DNA of 64,000 nt from an uncultured Paracoccaceae bacterium (GTDB lineage Bacteria > Pseudomonadota > Alphaproteobacteria > Rhodobacterales > Rhodobacteraceae). The position numbers and the translations under genes were made by a program. The stretch lies in contig CALMJS010000026.1 of NCBI GenBank assembly GCA_937864535.1, positions 1 to 64,000 of the forward strand. The letters are read 5' to 3'. The notes under the pieces are model-generated. The model saw nothing but the letters and a program-made list of their open reading frames with translations, made no database searches and had not been told where the DNA came from. Below, piece by piece: positions 17,102 through 25,713 of this stretch. Position 1 is the stretch's first letter. Each line of letters begins with the position of its first letter.

Positions 17102-18300
17102 CCAGTTTCCAGGGCTATTTGCGCAGCGACGGGCGCAAAGGCATCCGCAACACCATCGTCGTCGCCTATCTGGTGGAATGCGCGCATTTCGTCGCCCAGC
17201 GCATTGTCGCCGGATTCGAGGGCGAGGATGTGCAACTGATCGGCTTTCCCGGGTGTTTTCCCAACGACTACGCCGCGCAGATGATGGATCGTCTCTGCAC
17301 CCATCCCAATGTCGGCGCGGTCCTGTTTGTATCTCTGGGCTGCGAAAGCTTTGACAAGGTTCGCGCCTCGAACACTGTCGCCGCCACAGGCCGTCCGGTC
17401 AAAACGCTGGTGATCCAGAAATCCGGCGGCACCCAGTCCACGGTCGCGGCTGGTCGCACTTGGGTGCGCGAGGCCATGTCCCGGATCGCAGAGGTCCCGC
17501 GCGTGCCGATGCAGATCGGCGACCTGATCATCGGCACCGTCTGCGGCGGGTCCGACGGCACCTCGGGCATTTCGGGCAATCCGGCCGCAGGACGCGCGTT
17601 CGACCTGCTGATCGCCCGTGGCGCGGCCTGTATTTTCGAAGAGACCGGCGAACTGATCGGCTGCGAAAACATCATGGCCGACCGCGCCGTCACCCCTGAA
17701 CTGGGCGAAGAACTACGGCGCTCTGTGCAAAAGGCAGAGCGTTACTACGCCACGCTGGGCTACGGGTCCTTTGCCGCCGGAAATGCTGCCGGGGGCCTCT
17801 CGACCATCGAGGAAAAATCGCTCGGCGCCTATGTCAAATCCGGCGAGAGTCCGATTTCAGGGCTGATCAAACCCGGCGATGTGCCGCCCTCGGGCGGGCT
17901 CTATCTGATGGATGTGGTGCCGGACGGAGAGGTGCGGTTCGGCTTTCCCAATATCTCGGACAATGCCGAAATCGTCGAAATGATCGCCTCCGGGGCGCAT
18001 ATGACGCTGTTTGTCACCGGACGCGGATCGGTCGTCGGCTCGGCCATTTCGCCAGTGATCAAAATCTGCGCCAACCCCGACACCTATCGCGCGCTGAGTG
18101 ATGATATGGACGTGAACGCCGGGGATATCATCGACGGCAACCGCAGCATTGATCAGGTCGGCGCAGAGATTTTCGATCTGGTCGTGGCGGTCGCGGGCGG
18201 TGCGCAGACGAAATCCGAACAGCTCGGCCATCGCGAATTCATCCTGACCTACAAATCCTTTGATCCCATCGGGCCGGCCTGCCTGCCCGCACATGCCTAA
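17098..18300 (+). CDS. UxaA-family dehydratase, large subunit
   Basis: A 400-residue GarD/UxaA C-terminal domain. It opens with GYLRSDGRKGIRNTIVV and continues with SLGCES, CGGSDGTSGISGNPAAG, EKSLGAYVKSG and GRGSVVGSAISPVIKICANP, with SDDMDVNAGDII near the end. Cysteines in PGCFPND, LGCES, VCGGSD and IGCEN are candidate metal ligands. Family members include altronate, galactarate and D-glucarate-type dehydratases and SuyB. With the SAF subunit this is the operon's second dehydratase for sugar acids, unrelated to the enolase-type one, suggesting either two substrates or two dehydration steps. Confidence 0.87.
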   Translation: MTSFQGYLRSDGRKGIRNTIVVAYLVECAHFVAQRIVAGFEGEDVQLIGFPGCFPNDYAAQMMDRLCTHPNVGAVLFVSLGCESFDKVRASNTVAATGRPVKTLVIQKSGGTQSTVAAGRTWVREAMSRIAEVPRVPMQIGDLIIGTVCGGSDGTSGISGNPAAGRAFDLLIARGAACIFEETGELIGCENIMADRAVTPELGEELRRSVQKAERYYATLGYGSFAAGNAAGGLSTIEEKSLGAYVKSGESPISGLIKPGDVPPSGGLYLMDVVPDGEVRFGFPNISDNAEIVEMIASGAHMTLFVTGRGSVVGSAISPVIKICANPDTYRALSDDMDVNAGDIIDGNRSIDQVGAEIFDLVVAVAGGAQTKSEQLGHREFILTYKSFDPIGPACLPAHA

Positions 18301-18318
18301 CCTTCGAAAGGACGCATC

Positions 18319-19065
18319 ATGGACCTGACCCACAGATTGGCAGGCAAAACCGTCGTTGTCACCGCCGCCGGACAGGGGATCGGTCGCGCCTCTGCCGAAC
18401 GTCTGGCCGCCGAAGGGGCGCGGGTGATCGCCACCGATATCAACGAGGCCGCGTTGACAGAATTGGACGCGATCAGCGGCATTTCTGCCCATCGGCTGAA
18501 CGTGCTGGACGCAGGTGCCATCGCCGATTTTGCCCGGACCGTTGGACCGATCAACGTGCTGTTCAACTGCGCCGGGGTGGTCCATTCCGGTACCATCCTC
18601 GAGGCGACAGAGGCGGAGTGGGACTTTGCCTTTGACCTGAACGCCAAGGCGCAGTTTCGCATGATCCGCGCGTTTTTACCGGGGATGATCGCGCAGGGCG
18701 GCGGGTCGATCATCAACATGTCCTCGGTCGCGGGGCCGATCACCGGTCCGGTCAACCGGCTGGTCTATAGCGCGTCCAAGGCCGCCGTCACCGGCATGAC
18801 CCGCGCCATCGCCCGCGATTACGTGACCCAAGGCATCCGCTGCAACGCCATTTGCCCCGGCACGGTCGACAGCCCCAGCCTGCACCAGCGGCTGCGCGAC
18901 ACGGGGGATTATCAGGGCGCGATGTCCGCCTTTATCGCCCGTCAGCCGATGGGCCGGATCGGCCAACCGGCGGAAATCGCGGCGCTGGTGGCCTATCTGG
19001 CCTCGGACGACAGCGCCTTTACCACCGGCACAGAACAGGTGATCGATGGCGGCTGGACCGCCTAA
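18319..19065 (+). CDS. Short-chain dehydrogenase/reductase, probable 2-keto-3-deoxy-aldonate 4-dehydrogenase
   Basis: A 248-residue classical SDR. The cofactor loop is VVTAAGQGIGRASAERL (TAAGQGIG instead of TGxxxGIG), the NAG motif is FNCAGVV, the catalytic Ser is in INMSSVAGP and YSASK supplies Tyr and Lys. The product ends GTEQVIDGGWTA as usual. Next to an FAH hydrolase of the diketo-acid type, the expected reaction is NAD+ oxidation of 2-keto-3-deoxy-L-fuconate or -rhamnonate at C4. This is known for such SDR/FAH pairs but is inferred here. It lies 18 nt after the UxaA gene. Confidence 0.83.
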   Translation: MDLTHRLAGKTVVVTAAGQGIGRASAERLAAEGARVIATDINEAALTELDAISGISAHRLNVLDAGAIADFARTVGPINVLFNCAGVVHSGTILEATEAEWDFAFDLNAKAQFRMIRAFLPGMIAQGGGSIINMSSVAGPITGPVNRLVYSASKAAVTGMTRAIARDYVTQGIRCNAICPGTVDSPSLHQRLRDTGDYQGAMSAFIARQPMGRIGQPAEIAALVAYLASDDSAFTTGTEQVIDGGWTA

Positions 19066-19080
19066 ACCAGAGGAAAAACG

Positions 19081-19920
19081 ATGAAATTTGTACGATATGG
19101 CGAACGCGGCGCGGAAAGGCCCGGCCTGATTGACGACGATGGGGCGCTGCGCGATCTGTCGGCGCATGTCCCCGACATCGCGGGCGAGGTTCTGACCCGG
19201 CTTGGCGATCTGGCGAGGATTGACCCCGCCACGCTGCCCTTGGTGGCGGGCGCGCCGCGTCTGGGGGCCTGCGTTGGCGGCACCCGTAAATTCATCTGTA
19301 TCGGGCTCAACTACGCCGATCACGCCGCGGAATCCGGTCTGGCCGTGCCGCCCGAGCCCGTGATCCTTGCCAAATACACCAGCGCGATTTGCGGCCCGAA
19401 CGACCCGATACTCATTCCCCGCGCCTCGACCAAGACCGACTGGGAGGTCGAGCTGGGCTTTGTGATCGGTAAACCGGCAAAATACGTGACCGAAGATCGG
19501 GCCCTAGACCATATCGCCGGTTATTGCCTGATCAATGACGTGTCCGAACGCGCCTATCAGATCGAGAGGTCGGGCCAATGGTCCAAGGGCAAGAGCTGCG
19601 ATAACTTTGGTCCTGTCGGGCCGTGGCTGGTCACGCCCGATGAGGTCGGCAATTTCGACGACCTGCATATGTGGCTGGACGTGAACGGCAAACGGATGCA
19701 GGACGGATCGACCGCGACAATGGTTTACCGGGTGCCGTTCCTGCTGTCGTACCTGTCGCAGTTCTTTACACTGGAACCGGGCGATATCGTCTCGACCGGC
19801 ACGCCGCCGGGCGTCGGGCTGGGGATGACGCCGCCGACCTATTTGCGGGCGGGCGATGTGGTGGAGCTGGGGATTGCGGGCCTCGGGACGCAAAGGCAGG
19901 TCTGCATCGACGACGCCTGA
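19081..19920 (+). CDS. Fumarylacetoacetate hydrolase-family protein, probable 2,4-diketo-3-deoxy-aldonate hydrolase
   Basis: A 279-residue FAH-fold hydrolase. Metal ligands are visible as TDWEVELGFVIG (two Glu) and LINDVSERAYQ (Asp), and the C-terminal FAH signature is PGDIVSTGTPPGVGLGM. The N-terminus MKFVRYGERGAERPGLIDDDG and FICIGLNYADHAAESG match the subgroup that cleaves 2,4-diketo-3-deoxy-L-rhamnonate or -fuconate to pyruvate and lactate. Last gene of the operon, followed by a terminator. Confidence 0.85.
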   Translation: MKFVRYGERGAERPGLIDDDGALRDLSAHVPDIAGEVLTRLGDLARIDPATLPLVAGAPRLGACVGGTRKFICIGLNYADHAAESGLAVPPEPVILAKYTSAICGPNDPILIPRASTKTDWEVELGFVIGKPAKYVTEDRALDHIAGYCLINDVSERAYQIERSGQWSKGKSCDNFGPVGPWLVTPDEVGNFDDLHMWLDVNGKRMQDGSTATMVYRVPFLLSYLSQFFTLEPGDIVSTGTPPGVGLGMTPPTYLRAGDVVELGIAGLGTQRQVCIDDA

Positions 19921-19941
19921 AACACCCCCCCTGAAAATTCG

Positions 19942-19969
19942 AAGGGCCACCCGATCCGGTGGCCCTTTT
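19942..19969. terminator. Bidirectional terminator
   Basis: AAGGGCCACC (19942-19951) pairs perfectly with GGTGGCCCTT (19958-19967) around a 6-nt loop. A T-run follows on the plus strand (19966-19969) and AA precedes it on the other strand. It lies between the convergent FAH hydrolase and CoA-transferase genes and can end both transcripts. Confidence 0.82.
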
Positions 19970-19971
19970 GC

Positions 19972-21111
19972 TTAGCCTTGCCAACCGCCGCGCAGCAGAT
20001 GGTTCGCTTCGCCCAGCTCGGGCGCGGCCCGTGGATCGGCGGGGCGACGACCGTCGATCCGCAGCGGCATCTTGGTCGTGCGCAACCGCACATCCCCGCG
20101 TGACACCTCTTGGACCATATCCAGCGTGTCCAGCACCCCCGACGCCACCAAGGCCCGCCAGTCCATTACCGGGGCGGCCCAGATGTCGGCGGCGACGAAC
20201 CGCTCCATCCAGTGATCGGTCCCTGCGGTTTTCAACCTGTCGGCCAGCCCTGCCTTGATCTGGTCGCGATGTTCAAACGCATTCAGCGCGGCCAAGTCCG
20301 GGTCCAGCCCGGTGATCTGCGCCAAGAGATCCAGCTTGCCCATGGCAATCGCCACATAGCCATCGCTGGTCTGATAGACGCCATAGGGCGCCGCCAGATA
20401 AGCATGGGCCGGATTATTGCGCGACCGGCTGGGCGTGCGCCCGCCATCATTGAACCATGTGGTCAACAGTTCGAACTGCAAATCGGCCAGCACCTCGATC
20501 AAGGAGGTTTCGACATGGCCACCGATCCCCTGCCGTTCGCGCCGGACCAGCAGCGCCAGAACACCGTGGGTCAAGGCAGCCCCGGCCAGAACATCAGCAA
20601 CCGGCAGTCCCATCGCCACCGGACCATGATCCGCCCCGCCCGACAGCCACATCACACCCGACCGCGCCTGCGCCAGCAGGTCCTGCCCCGGCAGTTCCAC
20701 CCATGGCCCATCAGAGCCATATCCGGTGACCGACCCGTAGACGATGGTCGGATTGATCTCCTTGACCGCCTCATAGCCGAAACCCAGTTTATCAATCACA
20801 CCGGGGCGAAAGTTTTGCAGCACCACGTCCGCGCCGCGGATCAGATCGCGTAGGGCATCCTTGTCCGCGTCGGATTTCAGATCGACGGCGATGGATTGTT
20901 TGCCACGGTTGATGGCGTGGAAAATCGTGCTCTCTTTGCCGATGGTAGTGTCGGTGAGGTAGAGATAGCGGGATAAATCCCCCTGCCCGGCCCGCTCGAC
21001 CTTAACGACCTGAGCGCCCAGATCCGCCAGTTTCAGCGCGCAATAGGGACCGGCCAGAAACTGGGAAAAATCCAGCACCTTGAGCCCGGCGAGAGGCAGT
21101 ATGTCCGTCAT
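19972..21111 (-). CDS. CaiB/BaiF-type class III CoA-transferase
   Basis: A 379-residue family III CoA-transferase. The N-terminal block is LAGLKVLDFSQFLAGPYCALKLADLGAQVVKVE, the catalytic Asp is in PGQDLLAQARSG (about 143-154), and YGVYQTSDGYVAIAMG follows. It moves CoA between carboxylic acids, for example from succinyl-CoA to a dicarboxylate or hydroxy acid. ATG 21111 overlaps the stop of the upstream solute-binding-protein homologue (ATGA), so the two are made together. With the MaoC gene in the facing operon it suggests that one branch of the local pathway runs through a CoA ester. Substrate unknown. Confidence 0.85.
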   Translation of the reverse strand: MTDILPLAGLKVLDFSQFLAGPYCALKLADLGAQVVKVERAGQGDLSRYLYLTDTTIGKESTIFHAINRGKQSIAVDLKSDADKDALRDLIRGADVVLQNFRPGVIDKLGFGYEAVKEINPTIVYGSVTGYGSDGPWVELPGQDLLAQARSGVMWLSGGADHGPVAMGLPVADVLAGAALTHGVLALLVRRERQGIGGHVETSLIEVLADLQFELLTTWFNDGGRTPSRSRNNPAHAYLAAPYGVYQTSDGYVAIAMGKLDLLAQITGLDPDLAALNAFEHRDQIKAGLADRLKTAGTDHWMERFVAADIWAAPVMDWRALVASGVLDTLDMVQEVSRGDVRLRTTKMPLRIDGRRPADPRAAPELGEANHLLRGGWQG

Positions 21112-22247
21112 AGGTCAAAGCTTTCGTTGAATCGCAGGTCGAGAGCCTCCAGCGCGGCGGCGGGGGTGATTTTACCCTGTAGCGCCTCTGACAGGATGTG
21201 GGACCCGGCCTCTTGGAACGCCATATAGCCCGCATGGCGGGGGCGCAAAAACGCCGCCTCATGCGACATGCGGGTGTTCATATAGGCTCCGGCGACAGCG
21301 TCATTCACGGCCTCGTCGGCCCATGCAATGGCATTGCCCGGCTGTCCGTTATGTTCGGCATAGAGCCCGCGCTGCACCTCGGCCGAGGCTACCCAAGCGG
21401 CAAATTCTGCACAGAGCGCCGGGTGCTGCGTGCGGGCCGACACCGCAATCCCCGTGCCGCCCAGCGCCGAGCCCAAGGGACCGCTGCGCCCCAGTGCCGG
21501 GATATCGTGGAACCCGATCCGATGGGCGCGATATCCGGCCCGCGCATAGGGGGCATAGAGGTAAACCAAAGGCACCAGCACAAACCGCGTCCCCTCGGAC
21601 AACATGTCCAGCGTCGCGATCGGGTCCATCTGGTGACAGATCGGGTCCACCAGATCGGCCAGCCGCTGCATCGTGCTCAGGACGGTCGCCCCGGTGTCAC
21701 GCGCCACAACCGGTCCCGGCACGACCGCGCAGGGACTGCCCAGATTGGCGCAGAGCGTAAAGAACGACATCAGCACATGCGGCGGTCGCAGCGGCCACAG
21801 CACCCGCCCCTCAGACGCCAGATCGACCACCTGTTCGAACCGCGTCACCGGCGCGGCCAGCAAATCGGCCCGGATCGCCTGCACCTGCGTCGCCGCATCG
21901 ACCGGAAACGCCCATTGATGACCGCGATAATCGTAGGACCCATAGCTCTTGCCCACCGTCTGCGAGGCCAGAGCGGCGAGCGTTTCGGGCGGCAAATGCT
22001 GGTCCAGAGGCAACAGACAGCCCTGATCCGCCACCGCACCGACATGCGGATGGTCGATGATCATCAGATCATAGGTCGCTGCCAATTCATCTACAGGGGT
22101 GCTCTCGAACCCTTGGAGGGACCGTTTATCCCATGTGATGCGCAGGCCCGGATGACGGTCTGCAAAAACCCGCGCCGCCGCCACTACAGGATCATAGCCG
22201 CGCGGGTCGGACCACGTCATGCCACGCAAATCAATCGTCTGTTCCAA
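21108..22247 (-). CDS. Solute-binding-protein homologue without a signal peptide
   Basis: A 379-residue protein with the fold signature of COG1653 family extracellular sugar-binding proteins: DRHPGLRITWDKRSLQGF, YDLMIIDHPHVGAV, YRGHQWAFPVDAATQVQAIRADLL, LGGTGIAVSARTQHPALCAEFAAW. It starts directly with MEQTIDLRGMTWSDPRGYDPV; there is no hydrophobic leader in any upstream in-frame codon. It should therefore stay in the cytoplasm, coupled by ATGA to a CoA-transferase and divergent from an IclR regulator. It may act as a cytoplasmic ligand sensor or carrier for the local metabolite. Function inferred only from fold and context. Confidence 0.75.
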   Translation of the reverse strand: MEQTIDLRGMTWSDPRGYDPVVAAARVFADRHPGLRITWDKRSLQGFESTPVDELAATYDLMIIDHPHVGAVADQGCLLPLDQHLPPETLAALASQTVGKSYGSYDYRGHQWAFPVDAATQVQAIRADLLAAPVTRFEQVVDLASEGRVLWPLRPPHVLMSFFTLCANLGSPCAVVPGPVVARDTGATVLSTMQRLADLVDPICHQMDPIATLDMLSEGTRFVLVPLVYLYAPYARAGYRAHRIGFHDIPALGRSGPLGSALGGTGIAVSARTQHPALCAEFAAWVASAEVQRGLYAEHNGQPGNAIAWADEAVNDAVAGAYMNTRMSHEAAFLRPRHAGYMAFQEAGSHILSEALQGKITPAAALEALDLRFNESFDL

Positions 22248-22303
22248 GGCTCCCCCCTCGTTTGCTCCACCCTAGCGCAGCATATTCACAAGTAAAAGAA
22301 GAT

Positions 22304-22316
22304 TTTATATCTAAAC
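22304..22316. promoter_or_regulatory. Candidate IclR-regulator box
   Basis: TTTATATCTAAAC lies in the AT-rich centre of the divergent intergenic region between the binding-protein homologue (minus) and the IclR gene (plus). It repeats the motif TTTATATCTGAAAC found at 9531-9544 in front of the sugar-transport operon, differing by one G. Confidence 0.45.
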
Positions 22317-22409
22317 TACACTCCCTCGACCTTCGCTCGCTTTTCAACAGGCCTAGGCCGCGCTAGTGTCGTTCAACCGCTAACACTTCCGACGTTCAGA
22401 CAGGGCCAA

Positions 22410-23192
22410 ATGACCGACGACGACAGCAGCGACGATAAATATCGCGCCCCCGCCCTCTCTAAGGGATTGGATATTCTGGAACTTTTGGCGTCCAAGGCGA
22501 ACGGGCAAACCCAGATCGACATCGCCAAGCAACTGGGCCGCACCACATCCGAGATTTTCCGGATGCTGATGGTGCTGCGCCAGCGCGGCTATGTCGAACT
22601 GAACGAAGACGACGACCGCTATTACCTGACCACCAAAATGTTCGAGGTCGCCCATCGCCACCCGCCGATCCGGCGGCTGACCTCTATCGCGGGCGAGGCG
22701 ATGCAGCGTCTGGCCGATCAGGTGAACCAGTCGATGCATCTGGCGATTCTGCACTCGGGCAAGGTGCTGGTGATCGCGCAGGTGGATTGCCCGGACAACA
22801 ATATCACCTCTGTGCGTCTGGGGGCGCATATCCCGCTGTTCGACACCGCCTCGGGGCGGGTTCTGGCGGCGTGGATGGGGGATGATGCGCTAGACCGGCT
22901 GTTGGCCGAGGCCGAAGAGGACGCAGACAAACGACAGCGTTTTGTAGCCGACCTGCCCGCAGTGCAGGCCATCGGCTATTGCGAAAACAGTTCGCTGACC
23001 ATCGAAGGCGTGCGCAACATATCTGTCCCGATTTTTGATTTCTCCGGCAAGGTCGTGGCCGCCTGTACCATCCCGTTCATCCGCCGCCTGTCGGGGACAT
23101 CCATCGCCTCGGCGGATGAATGCCGGGAACAGTTGATCGCGATGTGCACCGATATTTCGCGCAAACTGGGCGCAGGCGCGCTGGCGGATTAG
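22410..23192 (+). CDS. IclR-family transcriptional regulator
   Basis: A 260-residue IclR regulator. The winged helix domain is at about 13-75 (SKGLDILELLASKANGQTQIDIAKQLGRTTSEIFRML), and the effector domain covers about 90-255, with LAILHSGKVLVIAQ and SVPIFDFSGKVVAACT. The family usually represses or activates adjacent catabolic genes in response to a pathway acid. It is divergent from the SBP-homologue/CoA-transferase operon and, by the shared upstream motif, probably also controls the transporter operon at 9637-19920. The 3' end overlaps the convergent YcjF gene by 4 nt. Confidence 0.88.
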   Translation: MTDDDSSDDKYRAPALSKGLDILELLASKANGQTQIDIAKQLGRTTSEIFRMLMVLRQRGYVELNEDDDRYYLTTKMFEVAHRHPPIRRLTSIAGEAMQRLADQVNQSMHLAILHSGKVLVIAQVDCPDNNITSVRLGAHIPLFDTASGRVLAAWMGDDALDRLLAEAEEDADKRQRFVADLPAVQAIGYCENSSLTIEGVRNISVPIFDFSGKVVAACTIPFIRRLSGTSIASADECREQLIAMCTDISRKLGAGALAD

Positions 23193-24181
23193 GCCTCGGG
23201 CTTGCGCCCGAACAGACCTGTCAGCGACCGACTGACCAGAGAGGCAACATTCGGCGGCGGCGTGGTGACATAGGGCAAGGGGCGACAAACCTCTAGAGCG
23301 GCAATCCCGACGCGGGCCGTCAACGCGCCATTGACCACGCCCTCGCCAAAGCGGCGCGACACCTTGGCCAATGCGCCGCCGCCCGCGATGGTGCCGATCA
23401 GATCATCGCCCACCGCCACGGCCCCCGTGGCCACCAGATGACCCAAGACCGTGCGCGTCAGTCGCCACGATCCAAATGCCCCGCCCCGTCCGCCATAGAT
23501 TTCCGCGATGCGCCGGATCATCCGCAGGTTCGCCGTCAGCGCCGTGAACACATCGGCCAGCGCAATCGGCACCATCGCGGTCACCGTGGCGACCTGACGC
23601 GCGGCGGCCTCGACTTCGGACCGAGCGCGGGCATCTAGGGGGGCCAGAACCGTCTGTTCTGCAAGGCCAAGCAGACCATCGGCATCCAGAATATCGCCCT
23701 GCCTCTCGGCCAGCTGCTGAAGACCCCATTTGGCATCCGCGCGTCCCGCATAGAGCCGGGTGAGCTGACCCACGACCGCACGCGCCTCTTTCAGATCATG
23801 ATCGGCAAGGGCCGTCGCGGCGGATTTGTGGATCTGATCCAGACGGCGCAGACGGCCAATCGCGGCCAGTTCGCTGACCGCCTTGAGCGTCAGCCCCAAG
23901 AGCACCGCGCCAAACAGCACGGTCGCCGTGAACCCCAGCACGGGAGACCGCGCCAGCAACCCGTTGACATAATCCCACGCCGCCAGCGAGGCGACAAACC
24001 CCACCAGCGCCACCGCCGCAGACCAGAGCCAGCGCGTCAGCCGCGACGGTTTGCGCACCGACAGCGCGGCGAGTTGCTGCATCGCGACTTCGCGCGGGGC
24101 AGGTTCGTCGAGGATCGGCTCGGCCTCTGCGGGGCTGGGCAGCGCGGTATCTAAGTCGATGAGGATCGGACCTTTGGTCAT
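23189..24181 (-). CDS. YcjF-like DUF697 membrane protein
   Basis: A 330-residue protein of the TIGR01620/YcjF family. An acidic N-terminus (PILIDLDTALPSPAEAEPILDEPAPREVAMQQLAALSV) precedes two adjacent membrane segments (about 50-75 and 80-105) and a C-terminal DUF697 domain (about 200-325, SRRFGEGVVNGALTARVGIAALEVCRP). It is co-translated (ATGA overlap) with the YcjX-type GTPase, the usual pairing. Role unknown; homologues lie in stress (psp-type) operons of enterobacteria. Confidence 0.83.
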   Translation of the reverse strand: MTKGPILIDLDTALPSPAEAEPILDEPAPREVAMQQLAALSVRKPSRLTRWLWSAAVALVGFVASLAAWDYVNGLLARSPVLGFTATVLFGAVLLGLTLKAVSELAAIGRLRRLDQIHKSAATALADHDLKEARAVVGQLTRLYAGRADAKWGLQQLAERQGDILDADGLLGLAEQTVLAPLDARARSEVEAAARQVATVTAMVPIALADVFTALTANLRMIRRIAEIYGGRGGAFGSWRLTRTVLGHLVATGAVAVGDDLIGTIAGGGALAKVSRRFGEGVVNGALTARVGIAALEVCRPLPYVTTPPPNVASLVSRSLTGLFGRKPEA

Positions 24182-25596
24182 TGCAGTTTATCCCCCAGCA
24201 AAAATTGTGCAGCGCGATCCAGCCGGATGTGCGGTGGCCCATCCCCCGGTTTGAGCGAGAGAGCCGCCGGGGCGAAATTCATCACGGCATAATCGCCGTC
24301 CAGCCACGCCTCGGCCCCGGCCCGTGCGGGCGACAGCAGATGGTTCGGGTCTGTCGGCAGATCCCCGGGATAAAAGGCCGCCTGCCGCCCGCCCTCGGCC
24401 AAGGTGCCGCGCACGACATCCAGCCGCTGCCCGTGGTGATCGACGGTCTCTTCGGTGGTGGTGCGCAGGGCGGCGATGGAGAGCGCCTGTGTCATCGCCC
24501 CGTGAAAATCGGCGCGATCACGGGCGTCGCGCAGCAGCGCCTCGGTAATCGCGGTCAACTGCGGGTGCTGGCTGTGATGCAGGTGATCGGCCTTGGTCGC
24601 GGCGAACAGGATGCGGTCCACGCGCCGCCCGCCCATCAATCGCGTCAGCCACGCATTGCGACCGGGACGAAAGGCCGACAGGATATCGGACATGGCCGTG
24701 CGCAGGTCCTCGACGGCGCGGGGACCATTGTGGATCGCGCCCAAAACATCGACCAGCACGACCTGCCGGTCGATCCGGGCAAAATGCTGGCGGAAAAACG
24801 GTTGCACGACCTGCCGTTTGTAGGCGTCGTAGCGACGGATACATTCCGCGCGCAGCGTCCCGCGCTGGGGTTTGCCCCCTTCGGGAAGCGGCACAAAGGT
24901 CAGGACAGGCGATCCCGCCAGATCGCCGGGCAGGATGAAGCGCCCCGGCGTCAGGTCGGAAAATCCGGCCTGTCGGGCAGCCTCTAGATAATCGGCATAC
25001 CGCGCGGTCAGCGCGGTCAGCGCGGCCTCGTCCAATGCAGCCTCCGGGTCGACGGTGTTCAGCGCCGCCAAAGCCTTGGCCGCGATGGGGCGCGTGGCCA
25101 TCCGGGCCAGCGTTTCGCGGGCCCAGACCTCGTAGGGTTTGTCGAGCAGACCCAAGTCGAGCAGCCACTCCCCCGGATAGTCCACGATATCGAGGTGCAC
25201 CGTGCGCAGCCCGGTCAGCCCAGACAGAAACCCGGTCGGTTGCACCCGCAGCGACAGCCGCAGTTCCGACACCCGCCGCGTCCCTTCGGGCCAAGACGGG
25301 GTTTTCGACGTGAGGCGCGACAGGTGATCTTCGAACGGAAACCGCGGGATCGTGTCGTCCGGCTGCGGCTGGAGCCACGCAGACCGGATGCCCCCCGTCG
25401 CGGCGGGCACAAACTGCGACATGCGCCCCCGGTTCATCAGATTGGCAACGAGCGAGGTGATGAACACCGTTTTGCCTGCCCGGCTGAGCCCGGTGACGCC
25501 CAGTCGGATGACCGGATCGGCAAAGGGGGCCGTGACAGTGTCGGTGACAGTCTCGAGGCTACGAACCAGCCCGTCGGTGAGAGTAGAGAGTGGCAC
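24178..25596 (-). CDS. YcjX-family P-loop GTPase
   Basis: A 472-residue YcjX/DUF463 protein. The P-loop is GLSRAGKTVFITSLVANL (about 36-53), DIVDYPGEWLLDLGLL a DxxG-like segment, and ILFAATKADHLHHSQHPQL supplies the TKxD specificity box. The frame is open up to 25902, but there it overlaps truA. The GTG at 25596 (VPLSTLTDGLVRSLE) has AAGGGG 6 nt upstream and begins where the family does, so I place the start there. Paired with the YcjF-like protein. Confidence 0.83.
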   Translation of the reverse strand: MPLSTLTDGLVRSLETVTDTVTAPFADPVIRLGVTGLSRAGKTVFITSLVANLMNRGRMSQFVPAATGGIRSAWLQPQPDDTIPRFPFEDHLSRLTSKTPSWPEGTRRVSELRLSLRVQPTGFLSGLTGLRTVHLDIVDYPGEWLLDLGLLDKPYEVWARETLARMATRPIAAKALAALNTVDPEAALDEAALTALTARYADYLEAARQAGFSDLTPGRFILPGDLAGSPVLTFVPLPEGGKPQRGTLRAECIRRYDAYKRQVVQPFFRQHFARIDRQVVLVDVLGAIHNGPRAVEDLRTAMSDILSAFRPGRNAWLTRLMGGRRVDRILFAATKADHLHHSQHPQLTAITEALLRDARDRADFHGAMTQALSIAALRTTTEETVDHHGQRLDVVRGTLAEGGRQAAFYPGDLPTDPNHLLSPARAGAEAWLDGDYAVMNFAPAALSLKPGDGPPHIRLDRAAQFLLGDKLQ

Positions 25597-25713
25597 GCCC
25601 GCCCCTTTGACTTGTTTTCCGATATATAGGCGACCCGACCGGCCGTTTGTAGACCTGTGCCGCGCCCCGCCACGCGGATTGATTTCCGGCCCAAGGGCGG
25701 CTATCGGGCGGGC

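Noticed and set aside
23189-25596. YcjX/YcjF pair as a phage-shock or defence system
   Set aside because: No pspA, toxin, nuclease or defence gene accompanies it; the pair is widespread and ordinary in this group.
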